From an uncultured Collinsella sp. (GTDB lineage Bacteria; Actinomycetota; Coriobacteriia; Coriobacteriales; Coriobacteriaceae), in NCBI GenBank assembly GCA_900540935.1, contig UQHW01000044.1:1-14129 (forward strand): a stretch of DNA of 14,129 bases, read 5' to 3'. The notes under the pieces are model-generated. The model was given only the letters and a program-made list of their open reading frames with translations, was not told where the DNA came from and ran no database searches. The first letter of the stretch is position 1. Every line of letters starts with the position of its first letter. Shown here piece after piece: positions 1 to 9,460 of this stretch. The position numbers and the translations under genes are program-made.

Positions 1-71
1 GATCTGGGGGTGCACGGGTGTTTCACACGCCCCCGCCGTCGCTTCTATCGCATCGTTGAAAGGATGCAACC

Positions 72-836
72 ATGCTGCTACCCGATTCCAAGACCGAGCT
101 CGTCCGCCGTGGCAACAAGGTCGTTTACGACCTGGGCGACAAGATCGTCAAGGTCTTTAACGAGACCAAGCCTGTCTCCGACGTGTTCAACGAGGCTTTG
201 AATCTTGCCCGCATCAATGAGTGCGGCATCCGCAGCCCCAAGGCTCTCGAGGTTTCCCAGCTCGAGAACGCCAACGGCTGGGCGCTCGTGACCGAGAAGG
301 TTCCGGGCACCACCCTTGCCGAGAAGATGACTGCCGAGCCCCAGCGCTTTGGTGAGTACCTCGAGATGTTCGTCGACCTCCAGATCGAGATCCACGGCTA
401 CACCTCCCCGCTGCTCAACCGTCAGCGCGACAAGTTCGCCCGCATGATCGACAGCCTTGATCAGCTCAATGCCACCACGCGCTACAACCTTCAGGAGCGT
501 CTGGACGGCATGACCAAGGAGTTCAAGGTCTGCCACGGCGACTTCAACCCCTCCAACGTCATCGTCGGCGACGACGGCCAGCTCTATGTGTGCGACTGGG
601 CACACGCCACCCAGGGCTCCCCTGCTGCCGACGTTGCCACCACCTACCTGCTCTTTGCCCTCAACAGCAAGGACCAGGCCGAGGCCTACCTGGAGCTCTA
701 CTGCGACCGTGCCGACATGCCCATGCAGGTCGTGCGTCAGTGGACGAGCATCGTCGCCGCTTCCGAGCTCGCTCGTAATCGCAACGTGAACGATGAGTTC
801 CTGAAGAACTGGATCGACGTCGTCGATTATCAGTAA
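72..836 (+). CDS. APH-like phosphotransferase (aminoglycoside phosphotransferase/choline kinase fold), substrate unknown
   Basis: The 254-residue protein has the layout of the APH kinase-like fold. A small N-lobe carries a lysine in DKIVKVF (K27) that fits the ATP-binding lysine. The catalytic loop HGDFNPSNV (155-163) contains the H-G-D-x4-N signature, and a metal-binding aspartate lies in VCDWAHA (D175), followed by a G-x-P-x-x-D motif (182-187). These motifs suggest an active kinase that phosphorylates a small molecule, but nothing here identifies the substrate, and resistance should not be assumed. The start is ATG at 72, with GAAAGGA seven bases upstream; an ATG at 64 is out of frame. It is the only plus-strand gene, stands alone, and ends at its own terminator. 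No signal peptide or membrane segment is visible. The fold is well supported; the function is unknown. Confidence 0.85.
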   Translation: MLLPDSKTELVRRGNKVVYDLGDKIVKVFNETKPVSDVFNEALNLARINECGIRSPKALEVSQLENANGWALVTEKVPGTTLAEKMTAEPQRFGEYLEMFVDLQIEIHGYTSPLLNRQRDKFARMIDSLDQLNATTRYNLQERLDGMTKEFKVCHGDFNPSNVIVGDDGQLYVCDWAHATQGSPAADVATTYLLFALNSKDQAEAYLELYCDRADMPMQVVRQWTSIVAASELARNRNVNDEFLKNWIDVVDYQ

Positions 837-870
837 TATCTGAGCGATTTATTTCGCATCGGAGGCACAA

Positions 871-912
871 GGAAAACCCCGCAGCTCGCATGGGCTGTGG
901 GGTTTTCCTTTT
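871..912 (+). terminator. Intrinsic terminator of the phosphotransferase gene
   Basis: A 15-bp stem (871-885 with 894-908, one G-U pair) closes an 8-nt loop and is followed on the plus strand by TTTT (909-912). It lies 35 bases after the stop of the plus-strand gene. On the minus strand there is no matching U-run, so it works best for plus-strand transcripts. Confidence 0.9.
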
Positions 913-939
913 AGATATCGAAGATGCTACAAGATAATA

Positions 940-983
940 GGACGGCCCCGCATCTCCCCGATTGGAGAAATGCGGGGCCGTCC
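940..983 (-). terminator. Terminator after proS, end of the long minus-strand operon
   Basis: A very GC-rich hairpin has a 14-bp perfect stem (940-953 with 970-983), a 2-nt bulge, four more pairs (954-957 with 964-967), and a 6-nt loop. It lies 30 bases past the proS stop. Read on the minus strand, the tail is only moderately U-rich (TATTATCTTG). It stands 27 bases from the facing terminator at 871-912, so both convergent units are insulated. Bidirectional action is possible. Confidence 0.8.
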
Positions 984-1013
984 CACATATCGAACTACAA
1001 GCGAAATCGTCGA

Positions 1014-2735
<1,722 letters not shown>

Positions 2736-3818
2736 TTATTTCTCCTCAATAAGCTTGTCGACCTCTGCCATAAGCGCGTCGACAATTTGGTCCTCAGCTA
2801 CTTTACCAATGATCTGGCCATGCGAAAAGAGCAAGGCCTGACCACGTCCGCAAGCAACGCCCAGGTCGGCATCAGAAGCCTCGCCGGGGCCATTAACGGC
2901 ACATCCCATAACGGCAATCGAAAGCGGCGCGGTATAGTTCTTAAGCCGCTCGGTTACTTCCTCGGCAATGGGAATAAGGTTAACCTGGCAGCGGGCGCAC
3001 GTGGGGCACGAGACAATCTCGGGGCCACGGCGACGCAGGCCCAACGACTGCAGAATACCCCAGGCAACCGGCGGCTCCTCAACCGGATCGGCTGTGAGCG
3101 ACACACGCATGGTGTCGCCAATGCCTTCGGAAAGCAAGATACCCAAGCCTACAGAGCTCTTGATGGTGCCCTGGAGCTTGGTCCCCGCCTCCGTCACGCC
3201 CAGGTGAAGCGGAACGTGGGGAATCTCACGCGACAGGGCTCGATAGGTATCGAGCGTCGTTTGCACGCTATGGGCCTTGGCCGAAAGCACAATGTTCGTA
3301 AAGCCGCGGTCCTCAAAGTGCTTGACGAAGCGCTCGCTCGACATCACGAGCTTTTCGGGCTGCGTGAGGTCGTCGCGCTCGGCGATATCCTGCTCAAGCG
3401 AACCAGCGTTGACACCGATGCGAATTGCGCAGCCCGCAGCACCCGCGGCATCGATGACAGCATCGACCTTGGCCCAATCGCCGATATTACCGGGATTGAT
3501 GCGGAGCTTGGCGGCACCGGCCTCCACAGCGCCAATGGCCAGCTTGTGGTTAAAGTGGATATCGGCAACGATTGGCACCGGAGACTCGGCACAGATGGTG
3601 CGGAAACCCTCAAGCGCGGCCTCAGTGGGCACGCTCACACGCACGATATCGCAGCCAGCCTGCGCCAACGCGCACACTTGCGCAAGTGTTGCCTTGGCAT
3701 CAGCGGTATCGGTGCAGGTCATGGATTGGACCACCACCGGCGCACCGCCACCGATCTGCACACCGCCCACATGCACGGGGCGCGTCAAATCGCGAGGCAA
3801 AGGATGGGATAAAGACAA
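2736..3818 (-). CDS. ispG: 4-hydroxy-3-methylbut-2-en-1-yl diphosphate synthase (IspG/GcpE)
   Basis: IspG converts MEcPP to HMBPP near the end of the MEP isoprenoid pathway, using a 4Fe-4S cluster. The start assigned here gives 360 residues, normal for the single-domain bacterial form. The N-terminal TIM barrel begins at RPVHVGGVQIGGGAPVVVQS (13-32). Cluster ligands are visible as SCPTC (C271, C274), MGC (C306) and the glutamate of NGPGEA (E313). C277 is an extra nearby cysteine of unknown role. TTG at 3818 is chosen because AGGGGAG sits eight bases upstream (3827-3833). The open frame extends a further 29 codons to 3905, but those residues lie inside rseP and do not resemble IspG. The gene lies 13 nt after rseP. 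With dxr and uppS it gives this operon three isoprenoid genes. Confidence 0.96.
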   Translation of the reverse strand: MSLSHPLPRDLTRPVHVGGVQIGGGAPVVVQSMTCTDTADAKATLAQVCALAQAGCDIVRVSVPTEAALEGFRTICAESPVPIVADIHFNHKLAIGAVEAGAAKLRINPGNIGDWAKVDAVIDAAGAAGCAIRIGVNAGSLEQDIAERDDLTQPEKLVMSSERFVKHFEDRGFTNIVLSAKAHSVQTTLDTYRALSREIPHVPLHLGVTEAGTKLQGTIKSSVGLGILLSEGIGDTMRVSLTADPVEEPPVAWGILQSLGLRRRGPEIVSCPTCARCQVNLIPIAEEVTERLKNYTAPLSIAVMGCAVNGPGEASDADLGVACGRGQALLFSHGQIIGKVAEDQIVDALMAEVDKLIEEK

Positions 3819-3826
3819 TCCAAACA

Positions 3827-3833
3827 CTCCCCT
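3827..3833 (-). promoter_or_regulatory. Ribosome binding site that sets the TTG start of ispG
   Basis: The minus strand reads AGGGGAG here, eight bases before TTG at 3818. It overlaps the rseP stop codon (3832-3834). A GTG also abuts this sequence but would leave no spacing, so TTG is the better start. Confidence 0.7.
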
Positions 3834-5193
3834 ACAGAATAAATCGAAGGATGTCGGAACGAAGCATATAGACAAACAGCAGCACAAAGAGCGCGATGCC
3901 CACATAGCTCACAATCGTCTGGACCTTGAGCGGAAGCTCGCGGCCCACAATCTTTTGAATGATCTCGATGACCAGCTTGCCGCCATCGAGTGGTGGGATG
4001 GGCAGCAGGTTCATAAAGCCAAGCGAGAACGAAATGAGGGCGGCAAACGAAAGGAATGTGGCAGGACCGGCAGCAGCAGCCTGTGAGGACATAACGCTAA
4101 TACCCACGATCGAAGAAGACTGATCGAGAATCTCCATCGTATGCTGCGGCTGGAGCAGGCGCATCACGCCCTCCGCGGTCTGCACAACATAGGAGAATGA
4201 CAGACGCGCCGAGGTGATGGGGTCCAAACGGACTACCTGCGTAGAGGCATACACACCTAGGCGCTCGTCCTCTTTGAGCGCAACCGTGGTCGAATGCTGC
4301 TTGCCGTCACGCTCGTACTCGATGGCGATATCGTCCTTACCGGCGGCCTTGCCGATGGCATCGTAAACGTTCATCCATGTGGAGCACGATACACCGTCAA
4401 CCGAAAGGATCGCATCACCAGCCTCGATACCCGCCTTGGCGGCAATAGACCCCTCGTCAACCTGACCGATCACGTTGGTATCGATCGGCACGGTGACGCC
4501 CGCAATGGAATAGATGCTCATAAGCAGCAAAAAACCCGTCAGGATATTGACGAGAATGCCCGCGAGCAGCATAAAGGCGCGCTTGAGAAAGCCCTGGCCA
4601 AGATAAGTGTGCGAGCGCTCTTGCGCCAAGAAATCAGCCTCGCCGCACGGCAGCTCCCACACATCGCCCTCGGCAGTCGCATGCTCTCGATCGAACCGGC
4701 GGCCGTCAAAGGTGGTGTAACCCGCCGCGTCTCGCGGCAGCGTCTGATACTTGGTGGGATAGTAGCTCGGCGAGGGTTTCTCCCCTTCCTCATACCAGGG
4801 AGCGATGGAGCCCCAGCCCAGCAACAGAGCACAAGCCTCGAGCACATCCTCCTCGGAAAGCTCGAGCTCGACAGCAAGGTCGGCCACGGTCACGCGACCA
4901 TGACGGTAGATAGCCGCGAGCACGCGATCGGCGCAGGAGACATCGGTCGGATCCATACCGCAGATGGCAGCGTAGCCACCCAGCAGCAGCGGGGTCACGC
5001 CAAACTTGGTTCCAATGCGACGCGACGTGTAATGGATGTCAAAGCGGCACGGCAGGCCCAAAAAGAACTCGGTCACACGGACGCCGCAGGCACGCGCCGC
5101 CAAAAAGTGGCCGCCCTCGTGCAAAAACACGAGGACGGAAAGCATCAGCAGGCCCCAAAAGACCGATGAGAGAACGCTCAGAACAGTATCCAT
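3832..5193 (-). CDS. rseP: RseP/Rip1-type site-2 intramembrane zinc metalloprotease (M50) with an unusual cytoplasmic insert
   Basis: This is a membrane protease that cuts single-pass regulators, such as anti-sigma factors, within the membrane. The zinc motif HEGGH lies in the first membrane segment (25-29), and the second motif NLLPIPPLDGG (395-405) supplies the aspartate ligand. Further membrane segments are near 205-232, 380-400 and 425-445. A single PDZ domain spans about 236-310. Residues 82-190 replace the short loop normally between LGGY and the second membrane segment, and include a helix-turn-helix-like stretch (87-130). ATG at 5193 is chosen: the TTG at 5208 touches the AAGGA sequence and leaves no spacing. 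Even so, AAGGA is 16 nt from the ATG, so the start is weakly supported. dxr ends 25 nt upstream. No sigma or anti-sigma gene is in view, so the substrate is unknown. Confidence 0.93.
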   Translation of the reverse strand: MDTVLSVLSSVFWGLLMLSVLVFLHEGGHFLAARACGVRVTEFFLGLPCRFDIHYTSRRIGTKFGVTPLLLGGYAAICGMDPTDVSCADRVLAAIYRHGRVTVADLAVELELSEEDVLEACALLLGWGSIAPWYEEGEKPSPSYYPTKYQTLPRDAAGYTTFDGRRFDREHATAEGDVWELPCGEADFLAQERSHTYLGQGFLKRAFMLLAGILVNILTGFLLLMSIYSIAGVTVPIDTNVIGQVDEGSIAAKAGIEAGDAILSVDGVSCSTWMNVYDAIGKAAGKDDIAIEYERDGKQHSTTVALKEDERLGVYASTQVVRLDPITSARLSFSYVVQTAEGVMRLLQPQHTMEILDQSSSIVGISVMSSQAAAAGPATFLSFAALISFSLGFMNLLPIPPLDGGKLVIEIIQKIVGRELPLKVQTIVSYVGIALFVLLFVYMLRSDILRFIL

Positions 5194-5218
5194 AAAACGA
5201 AAAAGCAATCCTTATGGG

Positions 5219-6406
5219 TTAGGAACGGGTTGCGGAGAGTACCTGCGCAGCCTTTTCACGCGCCCACGCATCGATGTCGCGAAGCTGCTCAAACGAATCG
5301 ACCGCCTGCATATCGTGGGCATCCATGCAGGATTCCACAATGCGATCGATATCGGTAAAGCTGCAGCCATCGTGCAGGAAGGCATCGACGGCGACCTCGT
5401 TGGCGGCATTGAGCACGCACGGCATGGTGCCACCCGTCTTGCCGGCACGCTCGGCCAGTGCCAGACAGCGGAAGGTATCCATGTCGGCAGCATCAAACGT
5501 GAGCTGCCCCAGCTCGCGGAAATCGATACGAGGCGCCGGGGTATCCCAACGCTCGGGATACGAGAACGCGAACTGGATGGGAATACGCATGTCGGAAGCA
5601 CCGAGATGCGCCATCACGGAGCCGTCGGCAAACTCGACCATAGAGTGAATCTTGGACTGACGCTGCACGACCACGTTAATGAAATCGAGGTCGCAGTTAA
5701 ACAGATGCATGGCCTCAATGCGCTCCAGGCCCTTATTCATGAGGGTGGCGGAGTCGATGGTGATCTTAGCACCCATGGCCCACGTGGGATGTGCGAGGGC
5801 ATCGGCACGCGTCACGCGATTTAGCTCGTCGCGCGTGCGGCCAAAGAACGGACCGCCCGAGCAGGTGAGCCAAATACAATGAGCCTCGCGCGGGTTCTCC
5901 CCCAGATAGCACTGGTAGATGGCGGAGTGCTCAGAGTCGACTGGAATAAGCTGGCCCGGTTGCGCCAACGGCATAAGCAAGTCGCCACCGACGACGAGGG
6001 ACTCCTTGTTGGCAAGGGCAAGACGCTTATTCGAGGTCAAGGCCGCATGGCTCGCCTCGAGACCGGCGGCACCCACAATAGCGACGAGTACGCAGTCGAC
6101 ATCGTCGCGACGCGCGAGCTCGCAAACCGCCTGCGCGCCAACGCCGAGCTTCGTTCCCTCGGGCAACTCCTGCAGCACGGCGTCATCGCCATGAGCGACA
6201 TCGGCCACGGCAACCGCCGAAACCGAGAACTCGCGGGCAGCGGCAACAAGCTCGGAGGTACTGGAGTTAACGGACAGCGCCGTCACCTGCAGGCGATCGG
6301 CATGCTGGCGGCACACATCGAGCGCCTGGGTGCCAATGGAGCCCGTACAACCCAGGATGGCAACACGGAGGCGTCCATCGGCGCCATACGTCGTCTGGAA
6401 TGACAT
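5219..6406 (-). CDS. dxr: 1-deoxy-D-xylulose 5-phosphate reductoisomerase (DXR, IspC)
   Basis: DXR rearranges and reduces DXP to MEP with NADPH, the committed step of the MEP pathway. The 395-residue length is typical. The Rossmann motif GCTGSIGTQ (19-27) binds NADPH. NKESLV (133-138) is the conserved central motif. Metal ligands appear as D157 and E159 in PVDSEHS and E231 in GLERIEA. SATLMNKGLE (219-228) and the flexible-loop region HPTWAMG (206-212) are also present. The ATG shares its first base with the cdsA stop (TAATG), so the two are probably translationally coupled. It sits mid-operon, between cdsA and rseP as in Bacillus and near rseP-ispG as in mycobacteria. Nothing is missing or odd. 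Confidence 0.98.
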   Translation of the reverse strand: MSFQTTYGADGRLRVAILGCTGSIGTQALDVCRQHADRLQVTALSVNSSTSELVAAAREFSVSAVAVADVAHGDDAVLQELPEGTKLGVGAQAVCELARRDDVDCVLVAIVGAAGLEASHAALTSNKRLALANKESLVVGGDLLMPLAQPGQLIPVDSEHSAIYQCYLGENPREAHCIWLTCSGGPFFGRTRDELNRVTRADALAHPTWAMGAKITIDSATLMNKGLERIEAMHLFNCDLDFINVVVQRQSKIHSMVEFADGSVMAHLGASDMRIPIQFAFSYPERWDTPAPRIDFRELGQLTFDAADMDTFRCLALAERAGKTGGTMPCVLNAANEVAVDAFLHDGCSFTDIDRIVESCMDAHDMQAVDSFEQLRDIDAWAREKAAQVLSATRS

Positions 6407-7305
6407 TACAGCACGCCTCCGATCATCAGCATCAGCTGCGCGGTGATGCAGCCGAAGATAAGCGAATCGCTACGATCGAGCATGCCGCCGTGGCCCGGGA
6501 TAAGGTTACCGGAATCCTTAACGCCCACACCGCGCTTGATGCGCGACTCGATAAGGTCGCCGATAACGCCCAGAATGGACACCACCACGCCGCACAGCAG
6601 CGCATAGGGCAGGCTCAGCTTATAGAAGTGCGTTGCCCACAGGATGAGCCAGATCAACACAGAGCCCAAAATGCCGCCGACAAACCCCTCCCAGCTCTTT
6701 TTGGGAGAGATCTTGGGAACCATCTTGTGTTTGCCGATACGGCTACCCACGATGTAGGCAAACGAATCGGAGACCCAAAGGGACGCGCAAACGCCCACTG
6801 AAAGCAGGGCGCCGGCAAAACCGGGCACGGCATCGCGCAGCAGCACGATAGCCGACAGCATAAAGCCAGTGTAGATGGGACCCATGAGCGTTACGGCCAC
6901 ATCAGAAATGCGGGTACGCGGCGACCAGACATACCAAATGCCCACAGCGAGCATCAGGGCAAAAAGCAGGGCATTCAACAACATCGAATCGCCCAACGCC
7001 GACAGCGGAAAGAGCACGGCGGCAGCGATACCCATGCGCTCGTTAGCCATCTTGCCATCGAGCCTCGTCATACGGAAAAACTCATAGCAGCACAGACCGC
7101 TCATGACGGAAACAAAGATGGCCGTGGGCACGATACCCAAAACAAGGCACAGGATAAAGACAACGGCGTAGACGATACCGGCGGCGGCACGGGTAATAAA
7201 GCCCGCCAGCCACGAACCGGAACCGCTCTTCGCTGCAGGCGCTCCCGCAGTGGCAGCTTTACGCGCAGGCGTCTTGGGAGCAGATGCCTTGGGACGATCG
7301 GACAC
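6406..7305 (-). CDS. cdsA: Phosphatidate cytidylyltransferase (CDP-diacylglycerol synthase)
   Basis: CdsA makes CDP-diacylglycerol from phosphatidate and CTP at the membrane, the entry to phospholipid synthesis. The family signature is complete near the C-terminus (254-278): SRIKRGVGVKD, then GNLIPGHGGMLDR. Multiple hydrophobic segments run from about 34 onward. The first 32 residues are rich in Ala, Lys and Pro, and probably form a disordered basic tail in the cytoplasm; this is longer than many family members have. The start is GTG at 7305, with GGAGG seven bases upstream inside the end of uppS. The gene follows uppS by 2 nt and overlaps dxr by one base. Confidence 0.97.
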   Translation of the reverse strand: MSDRPKASAPKTPARKAATAGAPAAKSGSGSWLAGFITRAAAGIVYAVVFILCLVLGIVPTAIFVSVMSGLCCYEFFRMTRLDGKMANERMGIAAAVLFPLSALGDSMLLNALLFALMLAVGIWYVWSPRTRISDVAVTLMGPIYTGFMLSAIVLLRDAVPGFAGALLSVGVCASLWVSDSFAYIVGSRIGKHKMVPKISPKKSWEGFVGGILGSVLIWLILWATHFYKLSLPYALLCGVVVSILGVIGDLIESRIKRGVGVKDSGNLIPGHGGMLDRSDSLIFGCITAQLMLMIGGVL

Positions 7306-7307
7306 GA

Positions 7308-8102
7308 TTAAGCCTCCTCGGTCTTGCTCAGTCCACCAAACCTACGGTCACGGCCCTGATAGGCCAAAATGGCGTCGACAAGGCCCCAACGATCAAAGTC
7401 GGGCCAATAGGTATCGGTGACGTAGAACTCGGAATAAGCTACCTGCCACAGCAGATAGTTCGAAAGGCGCAGCTCACCAGAGGTGCGAATCACAAGCTCA
7501 GGATCGGGAAGACCGGCGGTATAGAGGTGGGAAGCCACCATGTCGTCATCAATTGCGGCAGGATCGATCTTACCGGCGGCAACGTCGAGTGCGATCTGAC
7601 GGACAGCGCGGGTAATCTCGGCACGCGCGCCGTAGTTGACGGCAAGCGCCAGCGTCATACCGGTGTGATCGGCGCACTCGGCAAGACCGCGTTCAAAAAC
7701 GTCGCGGGTCTTCTTGGGCAGCGCGGAAATATCACCCAAAAAGACAACGCGCACGTTTTCGCGCTTCAGAAGCGGCAACTCGTCGATGAACGTCTTGGCA
7801 AACAGGTGCATCAAGACGTTGACCTCATGCTGCGGGCGGTTCCAGTTTTCGGTAGAAAACGCATAGGCCGAAAGCACGTCGACGCCCAGGCGCACGCAGG
7901 CGGTAATGATCTCGCGCAGCGAGACGATACCCGCCTTGTGGCCCTCAGTGCGTGCAAGACCGCGCGACGTGGCCCAACGACCGTTGCCGTCCATGATGCA
8001 CGAGATATGGTGCGGAATGTTATTGAGGTCAAGGTCGGAAAAACCGACGCCCGCAGGGGCGTCGGCAAAGTACTCGACCAGTTTATGCTCGTCGTATTGC
8101 AC
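7308..8102 (-). CDS. uppS: Isoprenyl transferase, undecaprenyl diphosphate synthase family
   Basis: This cis-prenyltransferase extends farnesyl diphosphate with isopentenyl diphosphate to the lipid carrier for peptidoglycan and other wall polymers. The catalytic aspartate lies in IMDGNGRW (D38). AFSTENWNRP (81-90), NYGAR (156-160) and RTSGELRLSN (206-215) are the remaining signatures, and the end WPDFDRW (233-239) is typical. At 264 residues it is slightly longer than the E. coli enzyme (253) because of the N-terminal tail before HHISCIMDG. The start is GTG at 8102, one base after the frr stop, with GGAG seven bases upstream. The chain length (C55 or shorter) cannot be read from the sequence. 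It uses the output of the pathway that dxr and ispG serve in the same operon. Confidence 0.96.
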   Translation of the reverse strand: MQYDEHKLVEYFADAPAGVGFSDLDLNNIPHHISCIMDGNGRWATSRGLARTEGHKAGIVSLREIITACVRLGVDVLSAYAFSTENWNRPQHEVNVLMHLFAKTFIDELPLLKRENVRVVFLGDISALPKKTRDVFERGLAECADHTGMTLALAVNYGARAEITRAVRQIALDVAAGKIDPAAIDDDMVASHLYTAGLPDPELVIRTSGELRLSNYLLWQVAYSEFYVTDTYWPDFDRWGLVDAILAYQGRDRRFGGLSKTEEA

Positions 8103-8103
8103 C

Positions 8104-8640
8104 TTAGATCTCCATGACCTCGGCTTCTTTTTCCTTCAGAAGCTCCTCGACCTTGGCGACATACTCATCGGTGTGCTTCTGGACCTTGGCCTGCTCGCGA
8201 CGGACATCGTCCTCGGTGAGCTCCTCATCGCGCTCGAGCTTGTTGTTGAAGTCGCGACGGATGTTACGGATAGACACCTTGGCCTGCTCGGCGTACTCGC
8301 GGCACTCCTTGACGAGCTCGCGACGGCGCTCCTCGGTGGGAGCCGGGAACGGAAGACGAACGACGGTGCCATCGGAGTTGGGGGTAATACCCAGATCGGA
8401 AGCGCCGATGGCCTTGACGATAGCATTGATGAGTGCCTTGTCCCACGGCTCGATGAGCAGCATGTGGGCCTCGGGGGTCTTGACGGCGGCAACCTGCGTG
8501 ACCGGCGTGGGAACACCGTAATAATCGACGGTGATGTCGGACAGAATGTTGGCATTGGCGCGGCCGGTACGGACCTTGGAGAAGTTATGCTTGAGGGACT
8601 CGAGCGACTTGTCCATATGGGCGGTGATGTTCTCTGCCAT
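8104..8640 (-). CDS. frr: Ribosome recycling factor (RRF)
   Basis: RRF splits post-termination ribosomes together with EF-G. The 178-residue protein is a few residues shorter at the N-terminus than the E. coli form (185). It keeps the hallmark helix motif KVRTGRANANIL (22-33), the hinge and domain II region DYYGVPTPVTQVA (39-51), LGITPNSDG (83-91) and PTEERRRELVK (100-110), and the charged C-terminal helix ending EAEVMEI. ATG at 8640 is 2 nt after the pyrH stop and has GGAGG seven bases upstream, inside the pyrH end. The pyrH-frr pair is one of the most conserved in bacteria, which fits translational coupling here. Confidence 0.98.
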   Translation of the reverse strand: MAENITAHMDKSLESLKHNFSKVRTGRANANILSDITVDYYGVPTPVTQVAAVKTPEAHMLLIEPWDKALINAIVKAIGASDLGITPNSDGTVVRLPFPAPTEERRRELVKECREYAEQAKVSIRNIRRDFNNKLERDEELTEDDVRREQAKVQKHTDEYVAKVEELLKEKEAEVMEI

Positions 8641-8642
8641 GC

Positions 8643-9365
8643 TTAATCCTCCTGATAGACGAGCGTGCCGACGGGCTCACCCGCGAGCGCGCGCTTGACG
8701 GTGTCCTCGCCATCGATGTTGAGGACCAAAATCGGCATACGGTTATCCTGGCACAGTGCCGTAGCCGTGGAATCCATAACCTGCAGACCGCGGACGAGAA
8801 CCTCGTGATAGGTAATCTTGTCAAAACGGACGGCATCGGCGCACTTGACGGGATCCTTGTCGTAGATGCCGTCAACCTTGGTGGCTTTAATCAGAATCTC
8901 GGCGCCGATCTCGCACGCACGAAGAGCCGCGGCGGTGTCGGTCGTAAAGTACGGATTGCCCGAACCGGCGGCAAAAATAACAACGTTGCCCTTGGAAAGG
9001 TGGTTGATGGCGCGACGGCGAATATAGGGCTCGCAGATCTCGTTCATCTGGATAGCGCTCATAACGCGGCAGGGAACATCGTTGTGCTCGAAGGCATCCT
9101 GCAGGGCGAGCGCGTTCATAACGGTTGCCAGCATGCCCATGTAGTCGGCCTGAGCACGCTCCATGCCACCGGCAGCGCCGGCCATGCCGCGGAAAATATT
9201 ACCGCCGCCGACAACGACGCCGACCTCATGGCCAACGGCGAGCAGCTCCTTGACCTGCTTGGCAAGATGGTCGGTAACCTTGGGGTCGATGCCATATTGG
9301 CCGTCGCCCATGAGTGCTTCGCCGGAAAGCTTAAGAAGCACGCGTTTATATCGGATGTCGGACAA
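8643..9365 (-). CDS. pyrH: UMP kinase (uridylate kinase, amino acid kinase fold)
   Basis: PyrH makes UDP from UMP and ATP, feeding RNA, DNA and UDP-sugars; the bacterial enzyme is a hexamer regulated by GTP and UTP. The 240-residue length is normal. Visible motifs are LLKLSGEALMG (10-20), the glycine-rich VVVGGGNIFRG (50-60), the UMP-binding region with GSGNPYFTTDTAA (134-146), and KATKVDGIYDKDP (160-172), which contacts ATP. The start codon is TTG at 9365, not ATG. AAAGGAGGA lies five bases upstream, so the start is well placed. It is the first gene of the eight-gene operon and is separated from tsf by a terminator, unlike in most genomes where tsf-pyrH read through freely. Confidence 0.97.
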   Translation of the reverse strand: MSDIRYKRVLLKLSGEALMGDGQYGIDPKVTDHLAKQVKELLAVGHEVGVVVGGGNIFRGMAGAAGGMERAQADYMGMLATVMNALALQDAFEHNDVPCRVMSAIQMNEICEPYIRRRAINHLSKGNVVIFAAGSGNPYFTTDTAAALRACEIGAEILIKATKVDGIYDKDPVKCADAVRFDKITYHEVLVRGLQVMDSTATALCQDNRMPILVLNIDGEDTVKRALAGEPVGTLVYQED

Positions 9366-9370
9366 AGCGA

Positions 9371-9379
9371 TCCTCCTTT
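9371..9379 (-). promoter_or_regulatory. Strong ribosome binding site of pyrH (TTG start)
   Basis: The minus strand reads AAAGGAGGA, five bases before TTG at 9365. It is a near-perfect match to the 16S 3' end, and explains how a TTG start could serve the first gene of a long operon. Confidence 0.8.
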
Positions 9380-9405
9380 AATTAGACTCTCAATATGATA
9401 TCAAA

Positions 9406-9421
9406 GGCTCTCATAAGAGCC
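9406..9421 (-). repeat. Short inverted repeat between the tsf terminator and pyrH
   Basis: GGCTCT and AGAGCC form a 6-bp perfect stem with a 4-nt loop. On the minus strand TTTGAT follows. It could be a weak second terminator or an operator near the pyrH promoter. Just downstream the minus strand has TATCAT, a possible -10, but I see no convincing -35 element. The role is open. Confidence 0.5.
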
Positions 9422-9423
9422 AT

Positions 9424-9460
9424 GAAAAAGCAGGCTGTGAGTAAAACCCACAGCCTGCTC
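9424..9460 (-). terminator. Strong intrinsic terminator after tsf
   Basis: A perfect 10-bp stem (9430-9439 with 9449-9458), extendable to 12 with A-U and G-U pairs, closes a 9-nt loop and is followed on the minus strand by TTTTT. It starts about 22 bases past the tsf stop. It should end most rpsB-tsf transcripts, so pyrH needs read-through or its own promoter in 9366-9423. Confidence 0.9.

Noticed and set aside
1..71. Possible promoter or riboswitch before the phosphotransferase gene
   Set aside because: Only an imperfect hairpin (GGGTGT with a bulged partner) and no good -10/-35 pair are visible, and the region is cut by the window edge.
871..983. The two GC-rich hairpins between the convergent genes as a mobile element end or CRISPR repeat
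   Set aside because: They differ in sequence, are each self-complementary, and sit exactly where terminators are expected.
3819..3905. An N-terminal extension of IspG beginning at 3905
   Set aside because: The added cysteine- and serine-rich residues are encoded within the rseP 3' end, do not resemble IspG, and a well-placed ribosome site favours TTG at 3818.
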